A DNA stretch of 64,000 bases, from positions 1,302,001 through 1,366,000 of the forward strand of contig CBDFHG010000002.1 in NCBI GenBank assembly GCA_965247385.1, written 5' to 3'. Source of the stretch: Thermohalobaculum sp965247385 (GTDB lineage: Bacteria; Pseudomonadota; Alphaproteobacteria; Rhodobacterales; Rhodobacteraceae). The notes under the pieces were generated by a model, which was not told the DNA's origin, searched no databases, and was given only the letters and a program-made list of their open reading frames with translations. The position numbers and the translations under genes were made by a program. Within the stretch, counting starts at the first letter, position 1. Every line of letters starts with the position of its first letter. Of this stretch, positions 8,876 to 17,592 are shown in pieces.

Positions 8876-9100
8876 TCAAAAAAGCGGCCCGAGCGGCTTT
8901 CCCTGCGTAGGCTTGCAAATCTTCATTGGCTTGTTGTCGGCACCACCAATCACGCCGTCTAGGTTCAATATCTTGCTATCAAAAGTGTGTAGCTCCGTCA
9001 CAGCGGCCCTCTGCGCGGAAGCCAAGTGCACCGCATCGGGTGGTTTGAGATTTACAAGTCCGGTTGTTTGCATGTTCTGCGCACGTCTTCCAATAGCCAT
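8876..9100 (-). pseudogene. PIN-domain (VapC-like) toxin, C-terminal fragment
   Basis: About 74 residues reading LKPPDAVHLASAQ and ELHTFDSKIL, the characteristic C-terminal acidic motif region of PIN-domain ribonucleases. It is separated from its N-terminal half (10949-11225) by an IS1380 element whose CCAT target duplication (9097-9100 and 10949-10952) brackets the insertion. Restoring the joint gives one PIN protein of about 170 residues. The gene is therefore inactivated. Confidence 0.8.
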
Positions 9101-10948
9101 CCCTGATTCTGGATCAAAAAAGTTGAAATTCCCCGTTGTCTTTGAATCTAAAGGGATTCATGATGATTTTTGCGATCAACTCCATCACCAACGGGGTGAA
9201 AATAACATGGCACAGGGCGTTCTTCCTTTCGAGTACGAAAGCGAACCGGGCAGCAGCGATCTGACGGGTTTTGCCGGGATTGGTGTTTACCTTGATTTGA
9301 TTGAGGCATCGGGACTGGCGGCTGCGGTGCGGCGCGAGGTGCGGGTGGCGGGGCGGCAGGGCTGGCTGGATGTGCAGATGATCATCACGGTGATCGCACT
9401 CAATCTGTGCGGGGGTGATCGGGTCGAGGATCTGGAACGCCTGGAGGCGGACGCCGGCTTTGCCGCGACCATGGATGCGGTTGAGCGGCGGCTGTTGGTG
9501 CGCCGGGAACGGCGGCAACTGAAGAGCCGGTTTCGGCGCGGTCGCGGGCGCAGCGTGCCTTCGCCGTCGGCTCTGTCGGGCTGGTTGGAACGCTTCCACG
9601 ACGCAGGCCAAGGAAGAGCTGCGGGAGGTCGGGCGTGCCTTCATCCCGCGCCCGCCGGCGGGTCTGCCTGGTCTGCGGCGTGTCAATCAGGCGCTGGTGT
9701 CATTTCTGCAGCGCCATCGCAGGCAGGGCTCGGCGACGCTGGACATGGACGCGACGCTGGTGCAGAGCCACAAGCGCCAGGCGGAATACTGCTACAAGAA
9801 GTTCAAGGCCTATCAGCCGTTGAACACCTGGTGGGCGGAACAGCAGGTGATCGTGCATTCCGAGTTCCGCGACGGCAATGTGCCGGCTGGCTATCGGCAG
9901 TTGCAGGTGTTGCAGGCCTCGCTGGCGGCGCTGCCCGGGGGCGTGGACAAGGTCTATCTGCGCTCGGACACGGCGGGTTATCAGAAGGATCTACTGCTCT
10001 ATTGTGGCGAGGGCCGGGACAAGGTTTTCGGGGTGATCGAGTTCGCCGTCGGCGCCAACGTGACGGCGGAATTCCGGCGTGCTGCCCTGGCCGTGCCGGA
10101 GGCCGAGTGGCGGCCGCTGGATCGTGTTTTTGACGGGCAACGCCACGAGACCGGCCAGGAGTGGGCGGAGGTCTGCCATGTACCGAGTTGGGTGGGCGAG
10201 AGCAAGACGCGGGCGGATTACCGCTTCCTGGCGATCCGGGAGCCGCTGGAACAGTTGGAGCTTGGCGATGGGGATCAGTTGCCGTTCCCGACCGCGGAGT
10301 TTGCCTCGAAGGGGCGCAGCAAGCTGTTCGCCCTGGTCACCAACCGTGATCTGCCGGGCGATGAGGTGATCTGGTGGTCCCGGGAGCGCTGTGGCAAGAG
10401 CGAGGAAGTCCACGCGGTGATGAAGCACGACCTGGCTGGCGGCACCCTGCCCTCGGGTCTGTTCGGAGCCAATGCGGCCTGGTGGGCGATCATGGTGCTG
10501 GCGCATAATCTGAACGCGGTGATGAAGCAACTGGTTCTGGGACCGGCCTGGGTGGCACGGCGGATGAAGGCCTTGCGCCTGGCTCTGATCGCCCTGCCTG
10601 GCCGGGTGATCCGTCATGCGCGGCGGCTGATCATCCGTTTGGCGAGCGAAGCGGGGCTCGATCTGGTGCTGGGCGCCAGGCGGAAGATCCTGGCCCTGGC
10701 GCGCGGCCCGACCTGACGGCTCCGGCCTGCCACGATATCCTTGCTGAAGTGCGATGCCGGCTCCCGGCCAGGGCTTCGCTTGGCCAACGGACAGGCGCGG
10801 GACCCGCAAAACGCGTGGCCACCTTGAGAATATCTCCTCGAGCGCGAAATCCGCGGGAGTGGTGCCCGGGCGCGGGGCGAAAACCCCACAACGGCACCCA
10901 TCGCCGCCCCTGCCGAGGCGCGTCAGGGATTTAGTTCGGGAATCCTGG
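9101..10948 (+). mobile_element. IS1380-family insertion sequence (copy 1), inserted in the PIN gene
   Basis: 1848 bp, beginning CCCTGATTCTGGA and ending TCGGGAATCCTGG, with a 4-bp target duplication CCAT on both sides. Size and 4-bp duplication agree with the IS1380 family. It is nearly identical to 53992-55838. Confidence 0.9.
9207..10716 (+). pseudogene. IS1380-family transposase, frameshifted
   Basis: Same protein as the intact copy at 54098-55606, but an extra A near 9610 (GGCCAAGGAAG versus GGCCAGGAAG) shifts the frame after about residue 134. The rest continues in a second frame containing LDMDATLVQSHKRQ and YLRSDTAGYQKD. The start (ATG 9207) and stop (10714-10716) are preserved. A programmed shift is unlikely because the intact copy needs none. 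Confidence 0.85.
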
Positions 10949-11225
10949 CCATATCGACTGGCACTGTCAGGATGTAAGACCTCTCGAAAAAGGCGGCGAG
11001 ATTATCGAGCGGATCGTCTTTGACTTCAGGGTTTTTGCAGACTTCTGCCAATGTGAACGCTGATGTGGCAATCTCAAGCTTGTTGTTTTGCGCCATCCGC
11101 AGGACCTCGGCGCACATCGCATATCGGTTCTCAATATGGCCCTCGCCAATATCGACCGACTTTTCTTGTGCAATATAGGCGATCCATGCGCACGCATCCC
11201 AATAGACTCTTAATACATTAGCCAT
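10949..11225 (-). pseudogene. PIN-domain (VapC-like) toxin, N-terminal fragment
   Basis: Reads VYWDACAWIAYIAQ, the first acidic motif of PIN-domain nucleases, followed by the conserved region TSAFTLAEVCK. The frame runs into the IS1380 right end after VDMARIP. The ATG at 11225 overlaps the last eight bases of the upstream gene (ATGGCTAA), the arrangement expected for a translationally coupled toxin-antitoxin pair. The product would be a ribonuclease toxin; here it is split and presumably dead. Confidence 0.82.
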
Positions 11226-12078
11226 CTTCGCGAAGCGCCTCTAAATAGGCACCGGCCTCGATGCCGTCTGTGAATCCCGGAGAAACTATCGCGTCCATGT
11301 CAGGCAGTTCTTTGTCAGGCTCGAACACGTGAACCCTGTCCACTTCGATGTTTGCAATCTGCTTAAGGTCTTTATAATTCATCAGGCCGTGGACACGAAC
11401 TCTAAGGCCGCGCAAGACCTCCGCGACTTCAAAATGACCTATGCGATCAAGCCCGCCCTCTCCAGAAATGCACTTTACGATTTGGCCGTCTAACCGGGAG
11501 CGGAGCCAGACGATTGGGCGATGGAATCCGTCAAGTTCTACCTTTGCGATGTGGCCCTCTAGAGATCCCAATTCGCGATGCGCGATTGGAGCAGGTTTTC
11601 GAATACTCGCGATGTGTTCGACGCCCGCTCTCGCAGTCACCTTGCTTACCTGAAGCTCGGGCACGTCTGCATACTCAGAGAAATCAACAACCGTTTCCGC
11701 CAAGCCCTTGGTCACTCGGTTGTAAATCTTCTCGGCTCTGCCGATCACTTGATCGGAAAAGTACATAGGCCGCTCGCCGCTTGTCGCGATAGCTTGAAAG
11801 CCCTCTGCGACCGCGCCGACGACTTTTGCGGCGCATTGGTCAATGTTCATCGCGTGGTTCTTCGGGTAGGGCGTAATTTCGAAAGTAAGTGGGGAGTCTT
11901 TCGTTGCACCCGTAACTCGCCAGACGATCTCGCCACTACCATTGTCAGAAACGGCGTCTTCAACGCCGTGCAACACCGCGACAAAATCTTGAATTTGAGA
12001 CATCAAATCTTCAACCGTTGGCGAATCATCGCCCCGGTGACTGGTGCCCCGCACAGTGATTTTGATCGGCTTGGTCAA
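11218..12078 (-). CDS. Unrecognised protein paired with the PIN toxin (possible large antitoxin)
   Basis: 286 residues from a TTG start at 12078 with GAAGG eight bases upstream. ATG codons further up belong to IS1595 sequence, which is why they were rejected. No family was recognised. It is a soluble mixed alpha/beta sequence with TVEDLMSQIQDF near the N-terminus and VEVDRVHVFEPDKELP near the C-terminus. The 8-bp overlap with the PIN gene suggests the partner or antitoxin, although ~32 kDa is large compared with typical VapB antitoxins (under 100 residues). With its toxin inactivated it may now be free to decay. Confidence 0.6.
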   Translation of the reverse strand: MTKPIKITVRGTSHRGDDSPTVEDLMSQIQDFVAVLHGVEDAVSDNGSGEIVWRVTGATKDSPLTFEITPYPKNHAMNIDQCAAKVVGAVAEGFQAIATSGERPMYFSDQVIGRAEKIYNRVTKGLAETVVDFSEYADVPELQVSKVTARAGVEHIASIRKPAPIAHRELGSLEGHIAKVELDGFHRPIVWLRSRLDGQIVKCISGEGGLDRIGHFEVAEVLRGLRVRVHGLMNYKDLKQIANIEVDRVHVFEPDKELPDMDAIVSPGFTDGIEAGAYLEALREDG

Positions 12079-12104
12079 TTTCTGCGCCTTCGGCGCAGAT
12101 TTTA

Positions 12105-12355
12105 CACGCCAAACGAGGCCCGGTAAAGAAGTCTCTTGCCGCGCTGTCGCGCACAGAAAGCAAAGCGATGTCTGCACGCACTGTGTCATTGGGGCCATTG
12201 GCAACTCGGTTGTTGTACCGGAACTCGAACTCAGCAGCATAACGGTGAAGATGGCGTTTACCGCAGTGCTGATAGATGCCCTTCATGCCGCGCTTGAAGA
12301 TGCTGAAATAGCCCTTGATGGTGTTCGTGTAAATGTCAGGGTTTTGGCGGTTCAC
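12105..12355 (-). pseudogene. IS1595 (ISXO2-like) transposase, C-terminal fragment
   Basis: The minus-strand reading DIYTNTIKGYFSIFKRGMKG, then YQHCGKRHLHRYAAEFEFRY, is the C-terminal catalytic region of an ISXO2-like transposase. It differs in sequence from the other IS1595 elements in the window. Only about 80 residues remain, directly upstream of the PIN-partner gene. Confidence 0.8.
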
Positions 12356-12360
12356 ATATT

Positions 12361-12492
12361 TGCCGATGCGGTGACGGACATGGTAAAATCTACATTGGTC
12401 GTCTGTTCAAGAATGACGCTGAGCGGCTGGAACATTTGTTCAAGCTTTACGCGCAGATGACCGCCAAGAAGAAGAGGGTGGCAAAATCGTGA
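12361..12492 (+). pseudogene. 3' remnant of an unidentified gene
   Basis: A plus-strand frame reads GKIYIGRLFKNDAERLEHLF, then KLYAQMTAKKKRVAKS and a TGA at 12490-12492. The ordered charged sequence and clean stop look like the end of a real gene cut by the adjacent IS1595 fragment. I do not recognise the family. Confidence 0.35.
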
Positions 12493-12543
12493 TCGCATTC
12501 TTTGTTGATTTTTTACGAACATCTTCGTATATATGGGTTTCAC

Positions 12544-12827
12544 ATGGGATTTAACGAGGTTAAGCGTCGGCTGATAGGAGCTTTGCAGAACGGAACATTC
12601 CAGCACGAAGCGCGCGCCGCGATCAATACAAAGAACCTGCTTCAGACGGGTCAGGTTGCGGTGACGGATATTTGCGAATTGGTCAAACGGTGCAATGGGA
12701 CGCATCACACTCATTGCCGCACCACTCCGCCAAGGAGATAACGGTGCATGTCCTGCGACGCGATGGTTGGTATATCAAGTTCTACTTCGTTGATCCCGAT
12801 ACGATTTTTATCAGTGTTCACCAATGA
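12544..12827 (+). pseudogene. Toxin-like small protein (DUF4258/MqsR-type appearance), frameshifted
   Basis: The first ~50 codons (MGFNEVKRRLIGALQNG, FQHEAR, KNLLQTGQV) and the last ~35 (HHSAKEITVHVLRR, GWYIKFYFVDP, TIFISVHQ) are both well formed but lie in different frames; the shift falls near 12685-12700. The pattern of an N-terminal helix, a basic HHS segment and strands ending FISVH resembles small RNase-type toxins linked to zinc-ribbon partners. The stop overlaps the ATG of the next gene (ATGA). It is either a broken toxin or a sequencing error; the partner gene remains intact. Confidence 0.55.
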
Positions 12828-12835
12828 GGTTTGCA

Positions 12836-13447
12836 ATGAAACTGTATCAGGCTGGCGATACATCCCGTGCGATTTGCGAGGCCTGCAAGGGTTTAGTGCA
12901 GACGACATTCGCCTATCGCGATGTGCCGTTCGATGATGGTGCGGGGGATGTCAAAGATATCCTCGTCGGGGTTTGTGACGGCTGCGGCGCGGTGCTGACC
13001 ATTCCCGCACAATCCACCCCCGCAATTCGTCGCGCCCGCGATGTGGCGGCGATTCCGCTTGAAGTTTTCCTGCCCGCGCCCGTGATTGACGTGCTGGACG
13101 CCGCGGCGTTTCGGATCGACCCCACGGCCACCGGGCGGTTTCGCAAGTCTTTGCTGGCCTACTACATCCACAAACTGGCCGGCAATGACGGGGCAGGGGA
13201 GACGCTCCGCCAGCTGAGCGAGGGCGTAAAAGCCGGACCCAAGGCTAAAGTGCCGCGCAGGCGCTTGTCCTGCAAGTTTGCGCACCGCACCAATTCGGAT
13301 TTCGAGGTGCTGATGCAAAGCTCTGGCATGGCGAAAACCAATGTTATTCTTGCGGTCGTGCGGCAGATTGAAAAAGATATCGTGCGGCCAGCAAAGCCAA
13401 AGAATTTGAAAACACTCCAGGATATAGCAGCGGTGGTGAATGCCTGA
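12836..13447 (+). CDS. Zinc-ribbon protein following the toxin-like gene (possible MqsA-like antitoxin)
   Basis: 203 residues from ATG 12836, preceded by GAGG at 6 bases; an ATG at 12824 overlapping the previous stop is the alternative. Two Cys pairs (AICEACKG and VGVCDGCG) near residues 13 and 50 form a probable N-terminal zinc ribbon, as in MqsA-type antitoxins. The rest is helical and basic, with RRLSCKFAHRTNSDFEVLM near residue 140. Position directly behind a small toxin-like frame supports an antitoxin or regulator role, but this is inferred from context. Confidence 0.65.
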   Translation: MKLYQAGDTSRAICEACKGLVQTTFAYRDVPFDDGAGDVKDILVGVCDGCGAVLTIPAQSTPAIRRARDVAAIPLEVFLPAPVIDVLDAAAFRIDPTATGRFRKSLLAYYIHKLAGNDGAGETLRQLSEGVKAGPKAKVPRRRLSCKFAHRTNSDFEVLMQSSGMAKTNVILAVVRQIEKDIVRPAKPKNLKTLQDIAAVVNA

Positions 13448-13460
13448 TTTTGTAAGAGTA

Positions 13461-13472
13461 ATACCAACGGCC
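13461..13472. repeat. Terminal inverted repeat matching 15069-15080
   Basis: ATACCAACGGCC lies immediately before the stop codon of the IS630 transposase. Its reverse complement is at 15069-15080 and 6647-6658. Extending inward, the two ends at 13.46 and 15.08 kb match at about 19 of 24 positions, so they behave as the ends of one ~1.6 kb element. Confidence 0.5.
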
Positions 13473-14537
13473 CTAACGATTGACCTGTGCCCATTGTCGT
13501 GTGGTGATGGTGGCGATGGCGGCTGTATCGTTTGCGAAGAAGTTCCATGCGGTGCAGCATTTGTCGACGATGTCGGCGTAGCCATCGAAGACGGTTATGG
13601 CGAGCTTGTTGGCGCGCAGGTATTGCCAGACGTTTTCGACCGGATTGAGTTCGGGCGCGTATGGCGGGAGGATGAGCGGCGTGACGTTGTCGGGCACCAT
13701 GAGGTCCTTGCCGGCATGCCAGCCGGCACCGTCGGCGACGAGTGCCGCGTGGGCACCAAGGGCTACGGCGCGGGCGATCTCGGCGAGGTGGGCATTCATC
13801 GCCTCGGTGTCGGCGAAGGGCATGACCAGACCGGCGGCGGTGGCGCGGTCAGGGCAGACTGCGCCGAAAATGCAGGCCGATTTGTAGCGCGTGTCGCGGA
13901 CGGCGCGGGGGCGGGTGCCGCGCTTCGCCCAGACCCTTGTCAGCGTGCCCTGCTGACCCACCCTGGCTTCATCCTGGAACCAGATCTCGAGCGGTTTGCC
14001 GTGCGCCGCCTCGGGGAGGGCCGCCGCTACCGTCCGGGAGAAGTTTTTTTTAAACGCCTCCTGCTCCGCGGGGTCGGCCTTCGGGTGCTGCGGACGCACC
14101 GACAGCCGCCGATAGCCGAGCGCCGCCAGCTGCTTGCCGACCGTGCGCTCGTGCATGACGACCCCGAACTGCGCCTCCATCCACCGCTTCAGATCAATGC
14201 ACCGCCAGCGTACCACCCCGTCGACCTCCGGGTCGGGCCCCTTCTCCACCTGCGCGGCGAGCGCGGCCTTCTGCGCCGCCGAAAGCAGTGGCGGCTTGCC
14301 GGGAGATGGGCGGTTGGAGAGGCCGGACAGCCCCTCGGCGTTGTAGCGGTGCACCCAGTCGCGCAACGTCTGCCGGTCCATCCCGCAGGTCGCCGCAGCG
14401 GTCGCCCGGTCCACCCCCTCCAGCACCAGCGCAAGCGCCAGCATCCGTCGCGCCGCCCGCCCATCCGTCGCGCCCCCCGCCGCCGCTCGCAACTCCGCCG
14501 CCGTCATATCCGTGCGTGTAATCTCGACACTTGCCAT
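13473..14537 (-). CDS. IS630-family transposase
   Basis: 354 residues from ATG 14537, the second of two close ATGs and the better placed after AAGGAGGG. An N-terminal helix-turn-helix (TCGMDRQTLRDWVHRYN) is followed by a Tc1/mariner-like DDE domain: WFQDEARVGQQG, LVADGAGWH and LPPYAPELNPVENVW give the D, D and E. The frame is intact. It differs from the IS630 transposase at 46.7 kb. The stop codon abuts the ATACCAACGGCC end repeat. Confidence 0.88.
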   Translation of the reverse strand: MASVEITRTDMTAAELRAAAGGATDGRAARRMLALALVLEGVDRATAAATCGMDRQTLRDWVHRYNAEGLSGLSNRPSPGKPPLLSAAQKAALAAQVEKGPDPEVDGVVRWRCIDLKRWMEAQFGVVMHERTVGKQLAALGYRRLSVRPQHPKADPAEQEAFKKNFSRTVAAALPEAAHGKPLEIWFQDEARVGQQGTLTRVWAKRGTRPRAVRDTRYKSACIFGAVCPDRATAAGLVMPFADTEAMNAHLAEIARAVALGAHAALVADGAGWHAGKDLMVPDNVTPLILPPYAPELNPVENVWQYLRANKLAITVFDGYADIVDKCCTAWNFFANDTAAIATITTRQWAQVNR

Positions 14538-14706
14538 TGCCATTCCCTCCTTCTCTGCGTCGATCACAGAGAGTCAGATTTTCGCTGATTTGGGAACCCC
14601 AAAGAGTCAAGAATCCTAGACGTTTAACCTGTAATTCAGGGCGTCACTTAGGGCGTAATCAGCTACCCTCTGTCATCATCGACAACAACGGAGGGAGGGA
14701 CAGGCG

Positions 14707-15080
14707 ATGGATGCTCAGGATGTATTGGCTCTTGGCCTCGGGGTCACGCCACCATGGCGGCTGGTCGAACAGCGTCTCGACACGAACAGACCGGAGACGC
14801 TCCGCTGCTCGAAGCCGTCCGCAAGGCGCTGGAGACGGTCAAAAAACATCCCAGGCGCATTCTCGAACGTTGGACGTCAATCCACAGCAACGCCCGCATG
14901 GAAGCCCCGCATGGAAGCAATGAACGGACTGTTTCAGGCCGCTAGGGCAAGAGCCAGAGGCTACCGCAACACCGAGACCTTCATCACCATGATCTACTTG
15001 ATCGCAGCCCGGCTCGGAGATGTAATCAAATCCACTTCCAACGTCGAAGAGCAGGAGTCAATTGAGAAGGCCGTTGGTAT
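14707..15080 (+). mobile_element. ISL3-family remnant, internally deleted (copy 2)
   Basis: The ATG at 14707 opens with MDAQDVLALGLGVTPPWRLV, the start of an ISL3-type transposase, and after about 30 codons jumps to the C-terminal 80 codons (RARARGYRNTETF, then ITMIYLIAARLGD). The same deletion joint is present at 6.3 kb, so the deleted form was copied rather than made twice. It ends at GGCCGTTGGTAT, 15069-15080. Confidence 0.7.
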
Positions 15081-15668
15081 AATTACGCGCGACCCTTGGT
15101 GCAAGAAAGCTATTCCAAATCCGTACCTGGGCAGTTACCAATTTTCTTTATATTGCTGCGGCTTTCTCGTTCTTTTTCGATGTGTTCGTGTATTATTTTT
15201 TCTCCCTCTTTTATTTTCTGCGGCGACGCTAAGCGGCCACCGTTTTGACACACGCTCAGATGTTCATATTCAAGCCCAAGTAGGCATGCATTCTGCCCGC
15301 CAAAATCGACCGTTTTTGCCACTATCGATTTCGGCTTTCGGGATCGTCCGCATTGGCGGCTTATGGCACACCTGAGACCAACGCCGCCTCGGTCGGTTGA
15401 TCCGGAAATGGATCAAATACGGACGCCGCGAGTGCTGTGTTCTCGCCCGCGTTCATGAGTGCGCCCTTTCGAGCAAGATGGCTTGAGCGGAATCGCCGCC
15501 GGGCCGTCATCCCGTAGGCGCTGCAGCACGCAGTGATGCTGCGCTCGTGCGCGGGATCTCTCGGCGTCTGCTCAGGGTCGGGAGATCCCGGCTCTGCAGC
15601 GCAACATTTCATGTTGCACAGCGTCCGGGATGACGGAGGTGGGTGATCGAACCAGGAGTCATCGTGCT
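15081..15668. other. Intergenic stretch between the IS zone and sufS
   Basis: No convincing gene. The first ~300 bases are AT-richer than the surroundings and contain no recognisable protein on either strand. The second half carries a large nested palindrome (15506-15634). The region marks the border between mobile DNA and the housekeeping block. Confidence 0.5.
15506..15634. repeat. Nested intergenic palindrome (GTCATCCCG ... CGGGATGAC)
   Basis: Outer arms GTCATCCCG and CGGGATGAC enclose inner arms GGGATCTC and GAGATCCC and a central CTGCAG-bounded segment. It resembles the GTCATCCC-type intergenic repeats common in alphaproteobacteria. It sits downstream of sufS and could act as a transcript end or mRNA-stabilising hairpin. 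Confidence 0.55.
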
Positions 15669-16907
15669 CTACCCGAACAGCTCGTGGCACAGCTCCAGCG
15701 ACTCGACCAGTTTGTCGACCTCGGCGCGGGTGTTGTAGAGGCCGAACGAGGCCCGGCAGGTTGCCGTCACGCCGAGATGGGCCATCAGCGGCTGGGCGCA
15801 GTGGTGTCCGGCGCGTACCGCGACGCCCTTACGGTCGATCACCGTCGAGATGTCGTGGGGATGCGCACCACCGTCGAGTGTGAAGGAGAAAATCGCACCC
15901 TTGCCCTTCGATTTGCCATGGGTTTGGAGCCAGTTCAGCCCGTCGAGCCGGTCACGAGTGTAATCGCGCAGGTCGCGCTCATGGGCGGCGATGTTCTCCA
16001 TACCCAGTTCGGTCAGGTAGTCGAGCGCGGCTCCGAAACCGATAGCCTGGACGATGTTCGGAGTGCCCGCCTCGAATTTCATCGGACCATCGGCGTAGGA
16101 GATGCCATCTTCTTTCACTTCACGGATCATGTCTCCCCCGCCCATGAAGGGGCGCATCTCGGCCTGGCGTTCCCGCCGGGCATAGAGCGCACCCGCACCG
16201 GTGGGGCCGTAGAGCTTGTGGGCGGTGACAACGTAGAAATCACAGCCGATATCGGTCAGATTTATCGGCATGTGCACCGCCGCCTGGCTGCCGTCGATCA
16301 CCGTTGTGATGCCCCGGGCGCGAGCCTCGTGGCAGATCGTCCTCACATCGACGACGGTGCCAAGAACATTGGACATATGGGTGACGGCGATCAGCTTGGT
16401 GCGCGGCGTGATCGCGTCGATTACCGCCTCGGGGTCGAGGTCGCCGTTGACGTCGATATCGACCCATTTCAGCACCGCCCCCTGGCGCTCGCGCAGGAAA
16501 TGCCAGGGCACGATATTGGCGTGGTGCTCCATTACCGACAGGATGATCTCGTCACCGGGCTCGATCCGTGGTGCTGCCCAGCCGTAGGAGACCAGGTTCA
16601 GCCCCATGGTGGTGTTCGAGGTCAGGATGATCTCTTCCTCGGGTGCCACACCCAGGAAGCGGGCGATCTTGCCGCGCACCGCCTCGTAGTTCTCGGTAGC
16701 GAGGTTCGAGAGGAAATGCAGGCCCCGGTGGACGTTGGAATATTCCTGGGCGTAGGCGTGGCTGACCGCATTGATCACGGCCTGCGGTTTCTGCGCCGAA
16801 GCGCCGTTGTCCAGATAGACCAGATCGACCCCGTTCACCTGGCGCGACAGGATGGGGAAATCAGCGCGAATTCTCTCGACATCATACATTGCGGGGGCTT
16901 CCGTCAT
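15669..16907 (-). CDS. sufS: Cysteine desulfurase SufS
   Basis: Class II (SufS-type) pyridoxal-phosphate cysteine desulfurase of 412 residues. It takes sulfur from cysteine as a persulfide for SufBCD-based Fe-S assembly. Seen: YLDNGASAQKP near the N-terminus, EHHANIVPW, VIDGSQAAVH (PLP-binding Asp), the PLP lysine in TAHKLYGPTG, and the catalytic Cys in ATCRASFGLYNT near the C-terminus. The ATG at 16907 lies four bases after the stop of the upstream membrane gene, so it is co-translated as the last gene of the leftward suf operon. Two ATGs (16907, 16889) are possible; the first is preferred for position. Confidence 0.95.
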   Translation of the reverse strand: MTEAPAMYDVERIRADFPILSRQVNGVDLVYLDNGASAQKPQAVINAVSHAYAQEYSNVHRGLHFLSNLATENYEAVRGKIARFLGVAPEEEIILTSNTTMGLNLVSYGWAAPRIEPGDEIILSVMEHHANIVPWHFLRERQGAVLKWVDIDVNGDLDPEAVIDAITPRTKLIAVTHMSNVLGTVVDVRTICHEARARGITTVIDGSQAAVHMPINLTDIGCDFYVVTAHKLYGPTGAGALYARRERQAEMRPFMGGGDMIREVKEDGISYADGPMKFEAGTPNIVQAIGFGAALDYLTELGMENIAAHERDLRDYTRDRLDGLNWLQTHGKSKGKGAIFSFTLDGGAHPHDISTVIDRKGVAVRAGHHCAQPLMAHLGVTATCRASFGLYNTRAEVDKLVESLELCHELFG

Positions 16908-16911
16908 CTTT

Positions 16912-17511
16912 TCAGGCAAAGGTGAAGAACATCGACGCAAACATCGACAACGGGATCAAAAGGCCGATGATCGCCGCCAGAACGTTCCGGACCCGGACGA
17001 AACCGTGCAACTCGGCGGTAAACGCGGCAAGCAGCCATAGGGTTACGCAGCTGCCGATGAACAACACAAAGAATGGCGCGGCGGGAAATCCGACCGGCTG
17101 ATCGGGGGCCTCCGCGATGATCCGCATCGCATCGAAAACCCGAATCAACGCGGATTGAATCAGCGGGAAAAGCACACTGGTTACCAACTCGTACCATGCC
17201 AGAACGAGGACGGTCTGCGGGAAAGTGCCGGTGCCGCCAAATGCACGGCCAACGAAGCAAATCAGCGCCGAGAAAATCCCGAACGAGATCAGCACACCGC
17301 GGATGTTGGCAATGTAGCGCTCAAGCACCGGACCTGGGTGGTCCGGCAGCAAACCAGGGGTGACGATCAGGAATATCTGATTCACCACGAAGACCAAGGC
17401 CAGCATGGTCAGCGCCACATCCAGACCATAACCGGCACTCAGCATTCGGCGGACCGACGCACGCGGATGCAGATAGCCGCCGATGATGTTTTCAACCACC
17501 GCGCCGATCAT
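16912..17511 (-). CDS. Yip1-like integral membrane protein (second of two)
   Basis: 199 residues with about five hydrophobic segments (LTMLALVFVVNQIFLIV, VLISFGIFSALICFVG, FFVLFIGSCVTLWLLAAF and a C-terminal pair). The arrangement and HGFVRVRNVLAAI motif match Yip1-type membrane proteins found in alphaproteobacterial suf operons. It is homologous to its neighbour at 17593-18192 (same length, comparable AEAHGF/AELHGF segment). Function in Fe-S assembly is unknown; it may tie the complex to the inner membrane, but this is inference. Confidence 0.8.
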   Translation of the reverse strand: MIGAVVENIIGGYLHPRASVRRMLSAGYGLDVALTMLALVFVVNQIFLIVTPGLLPDHPGPVLERYIANIRGVLISFGIFSALICFVGRAFGGTGTFPQTVLVLAWYELVTSVLFPLIQSALIRVFDAMRIIAEAPDQPVGFPAAPFFVLFIGSCVTLWLLAAFTAELHGFVRVRNVLAAIIGLLIPLSMFASMFFTFA

Positions 17512-17592
17512 GCGAAAGCCTCCGCAATCTTCAGAGACCGGTGGGCCACCCTGGTCTCTCGCGCCATTTGCCTGTCCATCCCGGGGTTTTTC

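Noticed and set aside
12352..12714. 120-codon minus-strand frame
   Set aside because: It is opposite the toxin-like gene and the unknown 3' remnant, both of which have better coding character on the plus strand.
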